NCBI GenBank assembly: GCA_017545095.1
Contig: JAFYCU010000148.1
Span: 1 to 46,515 of the forward strand
Source: Muribaculaceae bacterium
Lineage (GTDB): Bacteria; Bacteroidota; Bacteroidia; Bacteroidales; Muribaculaceae
Length of the DNA stretch: 46,515 bases
Direction: 5' to 3'
Positions within the stretch are counted from its first letter, which is position 1. Every line of letters starts with the position of its first letter. A program made the translations under genes and the position numbers. The notes under the pieces are model-generated. The model was not told the origin of the DNA, searched no databases, and saw only the letters and a list, made by a program, of their open reading frames with translations. Below, piece after piece: positions 1 to 9,145 of this stretch.

Positions 1-980
1 GCCACATTGAGAACAAGCTCGGCATTCATGGCTCGCCCACATGTGAGCTTGTTTACAAGAACGCCAAAGCCGAGCTTTGCGGTAGCACACGCTTGGGCCT
101 CATCAAATATGTGATGGCATTGATGAATGGCGCACGATTGGGCATCGCCGCACAAAGTGTGGGCGTGGAGCAGGAGGCCTATAACGTAGCCCTGGCCTAT
201 GCCAAGGAACGCGCTCAGTTTGGCAAGAAAATCATCACCTTCCCAGCGGTATATGACATGCTCTCGCGCATGAAGGCAAAGCTCGATGCCGGTCGCTCGT
301 TGCTGTATCAAACAGCACGCTACGTCGATATCTACAAGGCTTTGGAAGACATTGCGCGCGACCGCACGCTCACGCCCGAAGAACGCCAAGAGATGAAGAA
401 ATATCAGCGCATGGCCGATGCTTTCACTCCCCTGGCCAAGGGTATGAACTCGGAATATGCCAACCAGAATGCCTATGACGCCATCTCGGTTCATGGCGGC
501 TCGGGCTTTATTATGGAGTATAAGTGCCAACGCCTTTATCGCGATGCACGCATCTTCTCGATTTATGAGGGTACCACCCAACTGCAGGTGGTGGCCGCCG
601 TGCGGTATATCACCAATGCCACCTATCTGAATCTGATTCGCGAAATGCTCCTTACCGAGGTGGCCGACAACTATAAGCCATTCAAGGAGCGAGTTGCGAA
701 AATGGTCGACAGCTATGAGGGTGCTATCGCCCGTGTCAAGGAGATGGACAACCTGGAGGCGCACGACCTGCTGGCACGCCGCTTGTATGACATGACTGCC
801 GAAATCATCATGTCGTTGCTCATCCTCGATGATGCTACGCAAGCACCAGAGCTCTTTGGCAAAAGTGCAGTAGTATATGTGCGCATGGCCGAGGCCAATG
901 TAGCCGGCAACTGTGCCTATGTTGCTGCTTTCCAGCCCGATGAGCTACCAGCCTTTCGTGCAGTGGAACCCGAAGCGTAA
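1..980 (+). CDS. Acyl-CoA dehydrogenase, C-terminal part (5' end outside window)
   Basis: The reading frame is open from base 3 and has no start codon in the window, so the gene is cut by the window edge; about 325 residues are visible. The protein is a flavin enzyme that oxidises acyl-CoA to enoyl-CoA and passes electrons to an electron-transfer flavoprotein. The visible part holds the C-terminal helical domain, with the GGSGF segment followed by the IYEGTTQLQ motif, whose Glu is at the position of the catalytic base in this family. About 120 residues follow the motif, which fits the longer acyl-CoA dehydrogenases that carry an extra C-terminal domain. The substrate chain length cannot be read from the sequence. 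The gene ends 32 bases before trkA. An internal TTG at 93 is not the start, because the conserved sequence continues upstream of it. Confidence 0.9.
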   Translation, partial: HIENKLGIHGSPTCELVYKNAKAELCGSTRLGLIKYVMALMNGARLGIAAQSVGVEQEAYNVALAYAKERAQFGKKIITFPAVYDMLSRMKAKLDAGRSLLYQTARYVDIYKALEDIARDRTLTPEERQEMKKYQRMADAFTPLAKGMNSEYANQNAYDAISVHGGSGFIMEYKCQRLYRDARIFSIYEGTTQLQVVAAVRYITNATYLNLIREMLLTEVADNYKPFKERVAKMVDSYEGAIARVKEMDNLEAHDLLARRLYDMTAEIIMSLLILDDATQAPELFGKSAVVYVRMAEANVAGNCAYVAAFQPDELPAFRAVEPEA

Positions 981-1012
981 TGATTTAAATCACAAGTAAC
1001 CATCATAGTCAC

Positions 1013-2344
1013 GTGAAAATAGTCATCGCCGGTGCCGGAGAAGTGGGCACACATCTGGCCAAGTTGTTCAGCAACGAGGAACAGGACATCATTGTCATCG
1101 ATCCCGATGAGCGCAAACTGGCTCTGCTCGACAGTTACAACTTGATGACCTACCATGGCAGTGCCACATCGTTTAGCTGCCTGAAAGATGTGCGTGTGGG
1201 CAGTGCCGACATTTTTGTGGCTGTCACTCCTTTTGAGGCACGCAATCTGATGGCTTGTCAACTGGCGAAGAGTCTTGGCGCTAAGAAAACAGTTGCACGA
1301 ATTGACAATTCAGAGTATTTGGCCAAAAAACCCACAGCCTATTTTCAAAGCATCGGCATCGACTATCTTATTTATCCCGACTATCTGGCTGCGAGCGAAA
1401 TGATGACCTCGTTGCGGCTGCCTTGGGTGCGAAACTGCTTTGAGATGTTTGATAGCCAGTTGATTGTGCTGGGTGTGCGCGTGCGCGAGAATGCACCTAT
1501 CATCAACCACCAGCTTAAGAACTTGAGTTCTGTATCACAAGCACTGCATGTGTCGGCCATCAAGCGCAACCGAGAAACCATCATCCCCCGTGGCGATGAC
1601 TGTATTCTGGCCGGCGACATCATCTATATCGCCACTACACGTGATCGCATCGAGGAGGTGCGGTTGGCGTGCGGCAAAAAGAATCTGGAGACCGAAAAGG
1701 TGCTCATTATGGGTGGCAGTGCCATGGGCGAACAGTTTGCCAAGCTCATGGGCGATCGGCATCATGTGAAGATTATCGAATCCGACATGGCACGATGCGA
1801 AGCTTTGTCGGCTGCACTGCCAAACTGCAATGTGGTGAATGGCGATGCCCGCGACACCGACCTGCTCGAAGAGGAGGGAATAAGTGATTATGATGTGTTT
1901 GTGGCTTTGACCAACAACACCGAGGCCAACATCCTGGGATGCCTCATGGCCAAGGAACATGGTGTGGGAAAGACGATAGCCGAGGTGGAGAACCTGCAAT
2001 ACATCAACGAGGCCGAGGCACTCAACATAGGTACGCTGATTAACAAGCAACTGCTGGCCTCGAGCCGCATTGTGCAAATCATGCTTGACTGCGATGTGGA
2101 CAACGCACGATGTCTGGCACTGAGCGATGCCGAGGTGGCTGAGCTTATTATCAAAGACAAAGCTCGTGTGACCCGTGCCGAGGTCAAGGACCTTCGTCTG
2201 CCGTTAGGCATGACCATTGCCGGAATGGTTCGCAATGGGGTGGGGCAGCTTGTGCGAGGCAACACACGTCTGCAGGCTGGCGATCACGTTGTGGTGTTTT
2301 GCTTGGTGGGTACTATTCATAAAATCGAAAAAGTGTTCAGCTAA
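1013..2344 (+). CDS. trkA: Trk potassium uptake regulator TrkA
   Basis: This is the cytoplasmic NAD-binding gating subunit of the Trk potassium transporter, 443 residues, the normal length for the two-module form. It has two TrkA-N Rossmann domains. The first carries the nucleotide-binding GAGEVG at residues 7-12; the second begins near residue 229 with the related GGSAMG. Each is followed by a TrkA-C domain. The start is a GTG at 1013, which places the first beta strand (MKIVIAG) at the N-terminus as the family requires; no upstream ATG fits. The stop codon overlaps the trkH start by one base (TAATG), so the two subunits are probably translationally coupled. Confidence 0.95.
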   Translation: MKIVIAGAGEVGTHLAKLFSNEEQDIIVIDPDERKLALLDSYNLMTYHGSATSFSCLKDVRVGSADIFVAVTPFEARNLMACQLAKSLGAKKTVARIDNSEYLAKKPTAYFQSIGIDYLIYPDYLAASEMMTSLRLPWVRNCFEMFDSQLIVLGVRVRENAPIINHQLKNLSSVSQALHVSAIKRNRETIIPRGDDCILAGDIIYIATTRDRIEEVRLACGKKNLETEKVLIMGGSAMGEQFAKLMGDRHHVKIIESDMARCEALSAALPNCNVVNGDARDTDLLEEEGISDYDVFVALTNNTEANILGCLMAKEHGVGKTIAEVENLQYINEAEALNIGTLINKQLLASSRIVQIMLDCDVDNARCLALSDAEVAELIIKDKARVTRAEVKDLRLPLGMTIAGMVRNGVGQLVRGNTRLQAGDHVVVFCLVGTIHKIEKVFS

Positions 2345-3822
2345 TGTCGCGGCGGCTCACCCAAAACATCAATTTTCCCATCACCTTGCGTGTGCTGGGG
2401 CTGCTGCTGGTGATTGAGGCGGCTTTTATGTCGTTGCCTTTGGCCGTTGCTCTGTTCTACGGCGAAAGTTCAACGGCATGGGCTTTCTTCTATACCACGC
2501 TGGCTACTGCCGGGGTGGGTGCATTGATGACCTTTGGCATCAAGCCCAAGTCATCATCGATGCGCAAGCGCGAAGGTCTCATTCTCACGGCGAGCATTTG
2601 GGTGATTTTCTCGTTGTTTGGCATGATTCCCTTTCTGATTACTGGCACGTTGTGCAACCCGGTTGATGCATTTTTCGAGACCATGGCTGGCTTCACCACC
2701 ACGGGGTCGTCGGCAATCATCGATTTGGAAGTGCTGTCGCACGGGCTGCTGTTTTGGCGTGCGCTGATGCAATGGATTGGGGGAATGGGGATTATCCTGT
2801 TCACCCTGGCTGTGCTGCCTATGCTCAACTATAAGGGCGGTATTGCCTTGTTTAATGCCGAGGTGACCGGCATCACCCACGAGCGGTTGCGCCCTCGTGT
2901 GAGCCAAACCGCCAAGGATCTTTGGCTCATCTACATCGTGCTTACGCTGCTGCTCACACTGCTGCTCGTGCGTCCCATGGGTTGGTTCGATGGTGTGTGC
3001 CATGCGCTCACCACCATGTCGACAGGCGGACTGTCGACCAAGAATGCAGGCATCAACTATTGGCATTCACACTACGTGTATCTGGTGATGGCTGTGTTTA
3101 TGTTCCTGGGGGGGATCAATTTCACGCTGTTGTTCCACCTTGTGAGCGGCAAATGGCGCCGGGTGATGCAGAGCAACACCTTCAAGTGGTATGTGGGTGT
3201 GACCGTTGTGGCCATCCTGTTCATTGTGGTGCGCATGTGGTATATGGGCTTGTGCGACAATGCCGCCGACCGCTGGGTGCTGGCCATCTTCGACACCATC
3301 GCGGCCATAACCAGTGCCGGGTACACCAGTGTGGACTATGAGACCAAAGGGCAGTTCATCACGCTGGTGCTGATGATTCTCATGTTCTTTGGCGGCATGG
3401 CAGGCAGCACTTCGGGAGGCGCGAAGATCGACCGGTTCATCGTCATGCTCAAGAACACCGGCAATGAGTTCTATCGCATTCTGCATAGCAACTCGGTCAC
3501 CAGTGTGCGCGTCGATGGCAAAGCCATTCCCCATCTGGTGGTGGCCAAGGTGATTGCCTTCCTCTCCATCTATATGATGGTGATGCTCGTGGTGGCGGTG
3601 TTGCTCACGTTGATGGGAATGCCCATTTTCGATGCGCTCTACACCAGTGTGTCGGCCATCAGCAATCAGGGGTTGGGCTATGGTGTCACCGCGGGCAGTG
3701 GTGCGTTTGGATTGCTTCCTAATCCGGCCAAGCTCTTGCTTGCTTTTGAGATGCTTGTGGGCCGACTTGAACTGTTCACTGTGCTCGCCTTGTTCACGCG
3801 CACATTTTGGCTGAAAGATTAA
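2344..3822 (+). CDS. trkH: Trk potassium uptake channel subunit TrkH
   Basis: This is the inner-membrane potassium-translocating subunit of the Trk system, 492 residues and strongly hydrophobic along its length. The four pore-loop repeats of the TrkH/KtrB superfamily can be found: FTTTGSS, TTMSTGG, ITSAGY and ISNQG, each with the conserved selectivity-filter glycine. The start ATG overlaps the trkA stop, so it is co-expressed with its NAD-binding partner. The gene is intact. A 74-base gap separates it from ftsK. Confidence 0.95.
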   Translation: MSRRLTQNINFPITLRVLGLLLVIEAAFMSLPLAVALFYGESSTAWAFFYTTLATAGVGALMTFGIKPKSSSMRKREGLILTASIWVIFSLFGMIPFLITGTLCNPVDAFFETMAGFTTTGSSAIIDLEVLSHGLLFWRALMQWIGGMGIILFTLAVLPMLNYKGGIALFNAEVTGITHERLRPRVSQTAKDLWLIYIVLTLLLTLLLVRPMGWFDGVCHALTTMSTGGLSTKNAGINYWHSHYVYLVMAVFMFLGGINFTLLFHLVSGKWRRVMQSNTFKWYVGVTVVAILFIVVRMWYMGLCDNAADRWVLAIFDTIAAITSAGYTSVDYETKGQFITLVLMILMFFGGMAGSTSGGAKIDRFIVMLKNTGNEFYRILHSNSVTSVRVDGKAIPHLVVAKVIAFLSIYMMVMLVVAVLLTLMGMPIFDALYTSVSAISNQGLGYGVTAGSGAFGLLPNPAKLLLAFEMLVGRLELFTVLALFTRTFWLKD

Positions 3823-3849
3823 ATTTCGTGAAAATCACACGCTATGTGC

Positions 3850-3857
3850 CATCTTTG
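3850..3857 (+). promoter_or_regulatory. Possible -7 element before ftsK
   Basis: CATCTTTG differs at one base from the Bacteroidota -7 consensus TAnnTTTG and lies 39 bases before the ftsK start, in the only gap between trkH and ftsK. The matching upstream element is weak (TTTC at 3824-3827, spacing 22), so this is tentative. Confidence 0.25.
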
Positions 3858-3896
3858 TAGTAATTTTACAAGCTCAATTAAATCTAAATCCGTATC

Positions 3897-6377
3897 ATGG
3901 CAAAAAAGAAAGAGAAAGTCAAAGAAAATTACAATCCCGATATCTCGAATGTAATTGATAATGAAGAGTATAGGCAAGAACAAGCCGCACGCAAAGCCGA
4001 GCGCAACAGCCGGCTCAACGCGTGGCAGCGCATGGCCATGTTTTTCCGCAATGGCCGCATTCGCATTGCCATGGGCATTATCATGCTTTTTTTGGGCTTT
4101 TTTCTTTTACTGTCGTTTGTGTCCTATTTCACCAGCTCAGGTGCTGCCGACCAGGACATGGTGGCTGCCAATGGCGTGATAGAGAATGCGCGCAATCCTG
4201 AGCAAATCGACAATGCCGGTGCTGCCATAGGCGCCAAGTTGAGCGACTTCCTCATCGGCGGCGGTGTGGGGGTAGCCGCTTTCATCATCGTGGTGTGGAC
4301 CTTCACAATTGCCTATCGCCTGCTTCGTAGGAGCAAACGGGTGAACTTTTTCTCCTACACGCTGGTTACGCTGCTGAGCATTTTCACTTGTTCGATGGTG
4401 GTAGGGGCTTGCACACTCGGCAACCAATCCACCTTCTTCCCCTTGGGTGGAGCCTTTGGACATGAGGCCAACAAGTGGCTGCTGGGACTTGTGGGCGTTT
4501 ATGGCACATTTGCCGTGAACTTTATCATCTTGATGATATGGGGCATTGTGTGCTACAACACGCTCAAAGCCATTTGGAATATGATTCCGCGTCAGTTGCC
4601 CACCTGGCGGCACGGCAAAAACGAGACTCCAACCAATGGCAACACGGTGTCGGAGTTTCTGGGCGACAGTCGCCAGGAAACGCAAGACTCTGCTTCTTCA
4701 TCGCAACAACACTCCCCATTGCGCAATCAACAGCCGGTTGACGGCAGGACGAATCCAAATCGGACCAAACTCGCCAACACCCAATCCACAGGTGATGAAC
4801 CCGCTATGCTCAATCCCATAGAGCAATCAACACAGGTGAGCAACCCACACGACCCCACGGGCGAGTATATTCACTACAAGTTTCCTACGCTCGACCTGAT
4901 GGAAGACCGCCGCATGAACACCGAGAGCGTGGATGTGGAAGAGCAGGAGAGCAACAAGCGTCGCATCACCGAGACGCTGGAGAATTATGGTATCAAAATC
5001 AAGACAATCGAAGTGCACGTTGGCCCAACGGTCACCCTGTTCGAGATAGTGCCGGAGGACGGCACGCGTGTGAGCAAAATCCGCAACCTCGAGGACGACA
5101 TTGCCTTGAGTTTGGCCGCTTTGGGCATCCGCATCATTGCGCCCATGCCCGGTCGTGGCACCATCGGCATCGAGGTGCCGAATCGCGACCCGCAAGTGGT
5201 GCCCATGCGCGAGGTGCTGGCCTCGAAGGCTTTCCAGGAGTCAAAGGCCAAACTGCCCATGGTGCTGGGATGCACGGTGAGCAACGAGGTGTTTGTTGCC
5301 GACCTCACCAAGATGCCTCACCTGCTCGTGGCAGGTGCCACGGGAAAAGGCAAGTCGGTGGGACTGAACGCCATCATCGCATCGCTGCTCTACAAGAAGG
5401 GACCGTCGGAACTCAAGTTCGTGCTTGTCGACCCCAAGCGTGTGGAGTTCAGTATCTATGCCGATTTGGAGAAATACTTCTTTGCTGTTGCTCCTGGCGA
5501 GGAACGTGCCATTGTTACCGATACTGACAAAGTGGTGAAAGTGCTCAACTGCCTGGTGCAGGAGATGGAGAACCGCTACAGGGTGCTCGAAGAAGTCAAG
5601 CTGCGCAAGGTGGAGGATTACAATGAGAAATGGCGCCGCGAGTTGCGCAATGTCCGTGATGAGCATGGCGAGAAGATGTATCACTATATGCCCTACATCG
5701 TTTGCGTCATCGATGAGTTTGCTGATATGATCATGACGGCAGGCAAGGAAGTGGAAACCCCCATCGTGCGCATCGCTCAAAAGGCGCGTGCCGTGGGCAT
5801 ACACATGATTATCGCCACGCAACGCCCATCGGCAAACGTCATCACCGGTCTGATTAAGAGCAACTTCCCTGGCCGTATCGCATTTGCTGTGACACAGGGC
5901 AACGACAGCCGCATCATCCTCGACCGCGGTGGTGCTCAACAGCTCATTGGCAGGGGCGATATGTTGTTCTCGGTTGATGGCGAAATCACCCGTCTGCAAT
6001 GCCCGTTGGTCGACACGCCCGATGTGGTTCGCCTGTGCGAGTTCATCAAGGAGCAAGAAGATGCCGACAAGAATGTGGACCACGAGCGTCCGTTTGTGCT
6101 GCCTGAGTATGTGGCCAGCGCCGACGACGGCGGCTCGGGCGCCGATGCCAGCAACATCAAGGAGCGTGACCCGCTCTTCGAGGAGGCTGTGCGGTGGATT
6201 GTGCAGGGCGACACCGCTTCCACATCGTCGCTGCAGCGGCGTTACGAAATCGGTTACAACCGCGCCGGACGCATCATGGACCAAATGGAGGCTGCCGGCA
6301 TCGTGGGGCCTGCTTCGGGAGGCAAGCCGCGCAAAGTGCTCGTCACGCCTTTGGATGTGGACCAGTTATTTACTTGA
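3897..6377 (+). CDS. ftsK: DNA translocase FtsK/SpoIIIE
   Basis: This is a membrane-anchored, ATP-driven DNA pump that moves chromosome ends through the division septum and assists dimer resolution. The protein has 826 residues. Four hydrophobic segments occur at roughly residues 55-80, 118-140, 150-172 and 200-222. A polar Gln/Asn/Ser-rich linker follows at about 235-320. The RecA-like motor then has a Walker A GATGKGKS at about 480-487 and a Walker B ending VIDEFAD. The C-terminal winged-helix gamma domain (after about 750) contains the SSLQRRYEIGYNRAGRIMD-type helix that reads KOPS-like guide sequences. The linker is short compared with E. coli FtsK. It is followed closely by the LolA-like gene, a neighbour pair common in Bacteroidota. 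Confidence 0.95.
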   Translation: MAKKKEKVKENYNPDISNVIDNEEYRQEQAARKAERNSRLNAWQRMAMFFRNGRIRIAMGIIMLFLGFFLLLSFVSYFTSSGAADQDMVAANGVIENARNPEQIDNAGAAIGAKLSDFLIGGGVGVAAFIIVVWTFTIAYRLLRRSKRVNFFSYTLVTLLSIFTCSMVVGACTLGNQSTFFPLGGAFGHEANKWLLGLVGVYGTFAVNFIILMIWGIVCYNTLKAIWNMIPRQLPTWRHGKNETPTNGNTVSEFLGDSRQETQDSASSSQQHSPLRNQQPVDGRTNPNRTKLANTQSTGDEPAMLNPIEQSTQVSNPHDPTGEYIHYKFPTLDLMEDRRMNTESVDVEEQESNKRRITETLENYGIKIKTIEVHVGPTVTLFEIVPEDGTRVSKIRNLEDDIALSLAALGIRIIAPMPGRGTIGIEVPNRDPQVVPMREVLASKAFQESKAKLPMVLGCTVSNEVFVADLTKMPHLLVAGATGKGKSVGLNAIIASLLYKKGPSELKFVLVDPKRVEFSIYADLEKYFFAVAPGEERAIVTDTDKVVKVLNCLVQEMENRYRVLEEVKLRKVEDYNEKWRRELRNVRDEHGEKMYHYMPYIVCVIDEFADMIMTAGKEVETPIVRIAQKARAVGIHMIIATQRPSANVITGLIKSNFPGRIAFAVTQGNDSRIILDRGGAQQLIGRGDMLFSVDGEITRLQCPLVDTPDVVRLCEFIKEQEDADKNVDHERPFVLPEYVASADDGGSGADASNIKERDPLFEEAVRWIVQGDTASTSSLQRRYEIGYNRAGRIMDQMEAAGIVGPASGGKPRKVLVTPLDVDQLFT

Positions 6378-6395
6378 TTAATCGAATTGATTGAT

Positions 6396-7001
6396 ATGTG
6401 GAGAATTGTATTGATGCTGTTTGCTGTTTGCAGCTGCACGGCGTGGGCGCAATCACCCCAACAGATGCTCGACCAGGCTGTGGCCGCCCTCAGGCAGGGT
6501 GGCAATGTATCGGCCTCCTATGCAGTGAAAGGCAGTCAGGGCAAAACGTCGGGAACGATAACGATGAGCGGCAGCAAATACCGTATCATTTCCAACGACA
6601 TGAAGTGCTGGTACGACGGCACCACCATGTGGACCTACAGCACTGCCACCGGCGAGGTGAACATCACCACACCCACAGCCGCCGACCTGCAAGGAGTGAA
6701 TCCCTATGCGGCAGCACAAGATTTCAAGAGCAATTACCACATGTGGAAAGCCGCAGGACAAATCCCCGGCTGCTATGCCATCATGCTTAAGCCGAAAAAG
6801 AAAAGCCAGATGTCGCAGGTGTATATCTACATCGACCTGCAATCAAAGCTCGTGCGAAACGTGCATGTGAAAATGAGCGACAGCACAGCCTACACCATCA
6901 CGCTGACCAACTACAAGACCCACATCACGGCACCGGCCAGCACATTCCAGTTCGACAAGAGCTTGGTGCCGGCAGGCACCGAGGTGGTGGACCTAAGATA
7001 G
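6396..7001 (+). CDS. LolA-like outer-membrane lipoprotein carrier protein
   Basis: This is a periplasmic protein of the LolA fold, about 201 residues. LolA proteins shuttle lipoproteins from the inner to the outer membrane. The start is taken as the ATG at 6396, because this gives a clean signal peptide (MWRIVLMLFAV, cleavage near AWAQ) and avoids a TTG nine bases upstream. The mature part has the alternating short strands typical of LolA, including the CWYDGTTMWTYS hairpin and the late YIYIDLQSKLV strand. Sequence identity to proteobacterial LolA is low, so the family call rests on the overall pattern and on the ftsK-lolA-trxB order seen across Bacteroidota. It lies 18 bases after ftsK. Confidence 0.8.
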   Translation: MWRIVLMLFAVCSCTAWAQSPQQMLDQAVAALRQGGNVSASYAVKGSQGKTSGTITMSGSKYRIISNDMKCWYDGTTMWTYSTATGEVNITTPTAADLQGVNPYAAAQDFKSNYHMWKAAGQIPGCYAIMLKPKKKSQMSQVYIYIDLQSKLVRNVHVKMSDSTAYTITLTNYKTHITAPASTFQFDKSLVPAGTEVVDLR

Positions 7002-7035
7002 GTTTTAATACAACATCAAGCAAGACGAAGAAGTT

Positions 7036-7974
7036 ATGGAGAAAACAAAATGTCTCATCATCGGTTCTGGTCCGGCAGGCTACACGTCGGCCATCTACAC
7101 CGCTCGCGCAGGCATTCCCACGATGCTTTTCGAGGGGATGCAACCTGGAGGACAGTTGACCACAACCACCACGATTGAGAATTTTCCGGGGTTTCCCGAT
7201 GGCATAGAGGGTTTCCAGTTGATGGAGCAGATGAAGCGTCAGGCTGCCAATGTGGGAGCCGATGTTCGAGCCGGATTTGTGAAATCCATCAATCTGCAAC
7301 ACCGTCCATTCATCGCCCAGCTCGACGGTGGCGGTGAGGTGGAGGCCGAAACGGTGGTCATCGCCACCGGTGCATCGGCAAAATATCTAGGTTTGGCCGA
7401 TGAAACGAAATATGCTGGCCAGGGCGTGTCGGCCTGTGCCACGTGCGACGGGTTCTTTTACCGAAAGAAAGCGGTAGCCGTGGTTGGCGGCGGCGACACC
7501 GCATGTGAAGAAGCCACCTATCTGAGTAACCTGTGCACCAAGGTGTATATGATTGTGCGCAAGAGCTTTCTGCGAGCCTCGGCGGCCATGCAGGAGCGCG
7601 TGAAGAGTCGCGACAACATCGAAATTCTTTTCGACACCAACACACTTGGCCTCTTTGGCGAGAATGGCGTGGAAGGTGCGCATCTGGTGCGCGGCAAAGG
7701 AACCGACCATGAGCAACTTTTCGATATCGCCATCGATGGCTTCTTCCTGGCCATCGGCCACCGACCCAACACCGAGTTCCTGAATGGACAAATCGAGCTT
7801 GACGAACAAGGCTATATCGTCACCCACAACGGCACCGCCACCAATGTGCCAGGCGTGTTCGCCGCCGGCGATGTTGCCGACCCGCGTTACCGGCAAGCAG
7901 TGGCCGCTGCAGGCACCGGCTGCAGAGCCGCACTCGATGCGGAGCGGTTCCTGAACGAGAATAACATGCAGTGA
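7036..7974 (+). CDS. trxB: Thioredoxin reductase
   Basis: This is a cytoplasmic flavoenzyme that uses NADPH to reduce thioredoxin; its 312 residues are the standard low-molecular-weight bacterial length. The FAD-binding GSGPAGYTSAIY lies at residues 11-22. The redox-active disulfide is C134-A-T-C137. The NADPH-binding VVGGGDTACEEA follows near residue 152, and the second FAD motif, GVFAAGDVAD, is near the C-terminus. All catalytic motifs are present. It is probably transcribed with the LolA-like gene 34 bases upstream. A drop in GC content begins just after its stop codon. Confidence 0.96.
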   Translation: MEKTKCLIIGSGPAGYTSAIYTARAGIPTMLFEGMQPGGQLTTTTTIENFPGFPDGIEGFQLMEQMKRQAANVGADVRAGFVKSINLQHRPFIAQLDGGGEVEAETVVIATGASAKYLGLADETKYAGQGVSACATCDGFFYRKKAVAVVGGGDTACEEATYLSNLCTKVYMIVRKSFLRASAAMQERVKSRDNIEILFDTNTLGLFGENGVEGAHLVRGKGTDHEQLFDIAIDGFFLAIGHRPNTEFLNGQIELDEQGYIVTHNGTATNVPGVFAAGDVADPRYRQAVAAAGTGCRAALDAERFLNENNMQ

Positions 7975-8002
7975 ATGGGAGCGTTGTTTAGTAATTAATG
8001 GC

Positions 8003-9031
8003 ATGGAAACGGCTATTGCCTCAGTTGCTGCTGAAAGAAAAAACTATTTGGCAATTGATGTGATGAAATTCATCATGTCGTTAGCCGTTGTCGCCATACA
8101 TGTTCGTGCAGCACTCAACACGGCTTATCCCGGAATGATGAGCTATTTAATTAGCCTTGCTGTTCCATTCTTTTTTGTCACCTCAGGTTTTTTGATTTAT
8201 AGTCATTATAACGAGTCACGCCAATCGGTTGCAAAGTATTATTTTATACGAGCGATACGTTTTGTGCGCTTGTTCGTTATATGGGCTATAATTTATTTGC
8301 CATTAAGTATCCTATATTATTCACAAATTGAAGACACGTCCTGGTATCACGACATTTTATCCTACACACGGCGTTTTATCACCAGTGGAGACCTCCCATA
8401 TGCTTGGCCCCTTTGGTATCTTCACGCAATGGCCGTGGCATTGCTAATAATTGCAGCATTGCTGAAAGCAAAGTGTAACGTGTTGACTATTTGGTGTATA
8501 GGATTGCTTCTTTTGCTGGTCGCTTATTGTCATGATGTTATTGACTTTTCTTCGAATCCTAATCCATTTAAAACAGCTGTGGGTTACTATAATCTCATCT
8601 TTAATACCACTCGAAATGGAGTGTTTTGGGGTATAGGATATGTGAGTGCAGGTATGATGATTGCTAAATATGGTCATCGTCTTCATCCATTGATGGGCAT
8701 ACTATCTCTCATTGTGGGATATCTGCTGATGGCATTTGGTCTTCCGTTTGCTGAAATGTGCGGTGCTATTGGTGTTTTTTTGTTTTGCAAGGCTATTGAT
8801 GACCGATACATCATCGTCATGCCATTGCCATTGCGCTCAATGAGTTCAGTTATATATTTTACACATATGTTTTTTATTGTCCCGCTTATTCTGTATTCAA
8901 TATCTCATTCGGAATTGCCAGGGGCTTTTGTGACGTGGTGTTTAATGTGCATTTTGTCAATATTATTGTCATTATTTGTAATACGCTTGATGCGCATGAG
9001 TCGTTTTGCATGGCTGAAACAACTGTTCTAA
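8003..9031 (+). CDS. Membrane acyltransferase, acyltransferase-3 family (first of two)
   Basis: This is a 342-residue integral membrane protein with about ten hydrophobic segments. The N-terminus has the acyltransferase-3 signature: a short polar start, then IDVMKFIMSLAVVAIHVR with the conserved His, then the VPFFFVTSGFLI segment. Members transfer acetyl, succinyl or similar groups to sugars of O-antigens, capsules and peptidoglycan; the acceptor here is unknown. The DNA is clearly more AT-rich than trxB upstream, which suggests a different origin. It stands next to a second gene of the same family and just before the polysaccharide cluster, so modification of that polymer or of LPS is a reasonable inference. 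Confidence 0.85.
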   Translation: METAIASVAAERKNYLAIDVMKFIMSLAVVAIHVRAALNTAYPGMMSYLISLAVPFFFVTSGFLIYSHYNESRQSVAKYYFIRAIRFVRLFVIWAIIYLPLSILYYSQIEDTSWYHDILSYTRRFITSGDLPYAWPLWYLHAMAVALLIIAALLKAKCNVLTIWCIGLLLLLVAYCHDVIDFSSNPNPFKTAVGYYNLIFNTTRNGVFWGIGYVSAGMMIAKYGHRLHPLMGILSLIVGYLLMAFGLPFAEMCGAIGVFLFCKAIDDRYIIVMPLPLRSMSSVIYFTHMFFIVPLILYSISHSELPGAFVTWCLMCILSILLSLFVIRLMRMSRFAWLKQLF

Positions 9032-9088
9032 GAACGTTTTTACATCACTTTCATGCTCACAAATATTTTTTGGCAATCTAACTGTGGC

Positions 9089-9118
9089 TTTACAGCTTGA
9101 ATCTAAGGAATAAATTTG
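9089..9118 (+). promoter_or_regulatory. Possible promoter for the second acyltransferase gene
   Basis: TAAATTTG at 9111-9118 matches the Bacteroidota -7 consensus TAnnTTTG exactly and lies 27 bases before the ATG at 9146. The upstream element is imperfect (TTTA at 9089-9092, spacing 18). It would allow the second acyltransferase gene to be expressed apart from the first. Confidence 0.4.
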
Positions 9119-9145
9119 TCGAATTAGTCGAACTTATCATAGGAT

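Noticed and set aside
5241..6284. 347-codon minus-strand frame over ftsK
   Set aside because: It lies entirely within the conserved FtsK motor domain and gives a His-rich, unrecognisable product.
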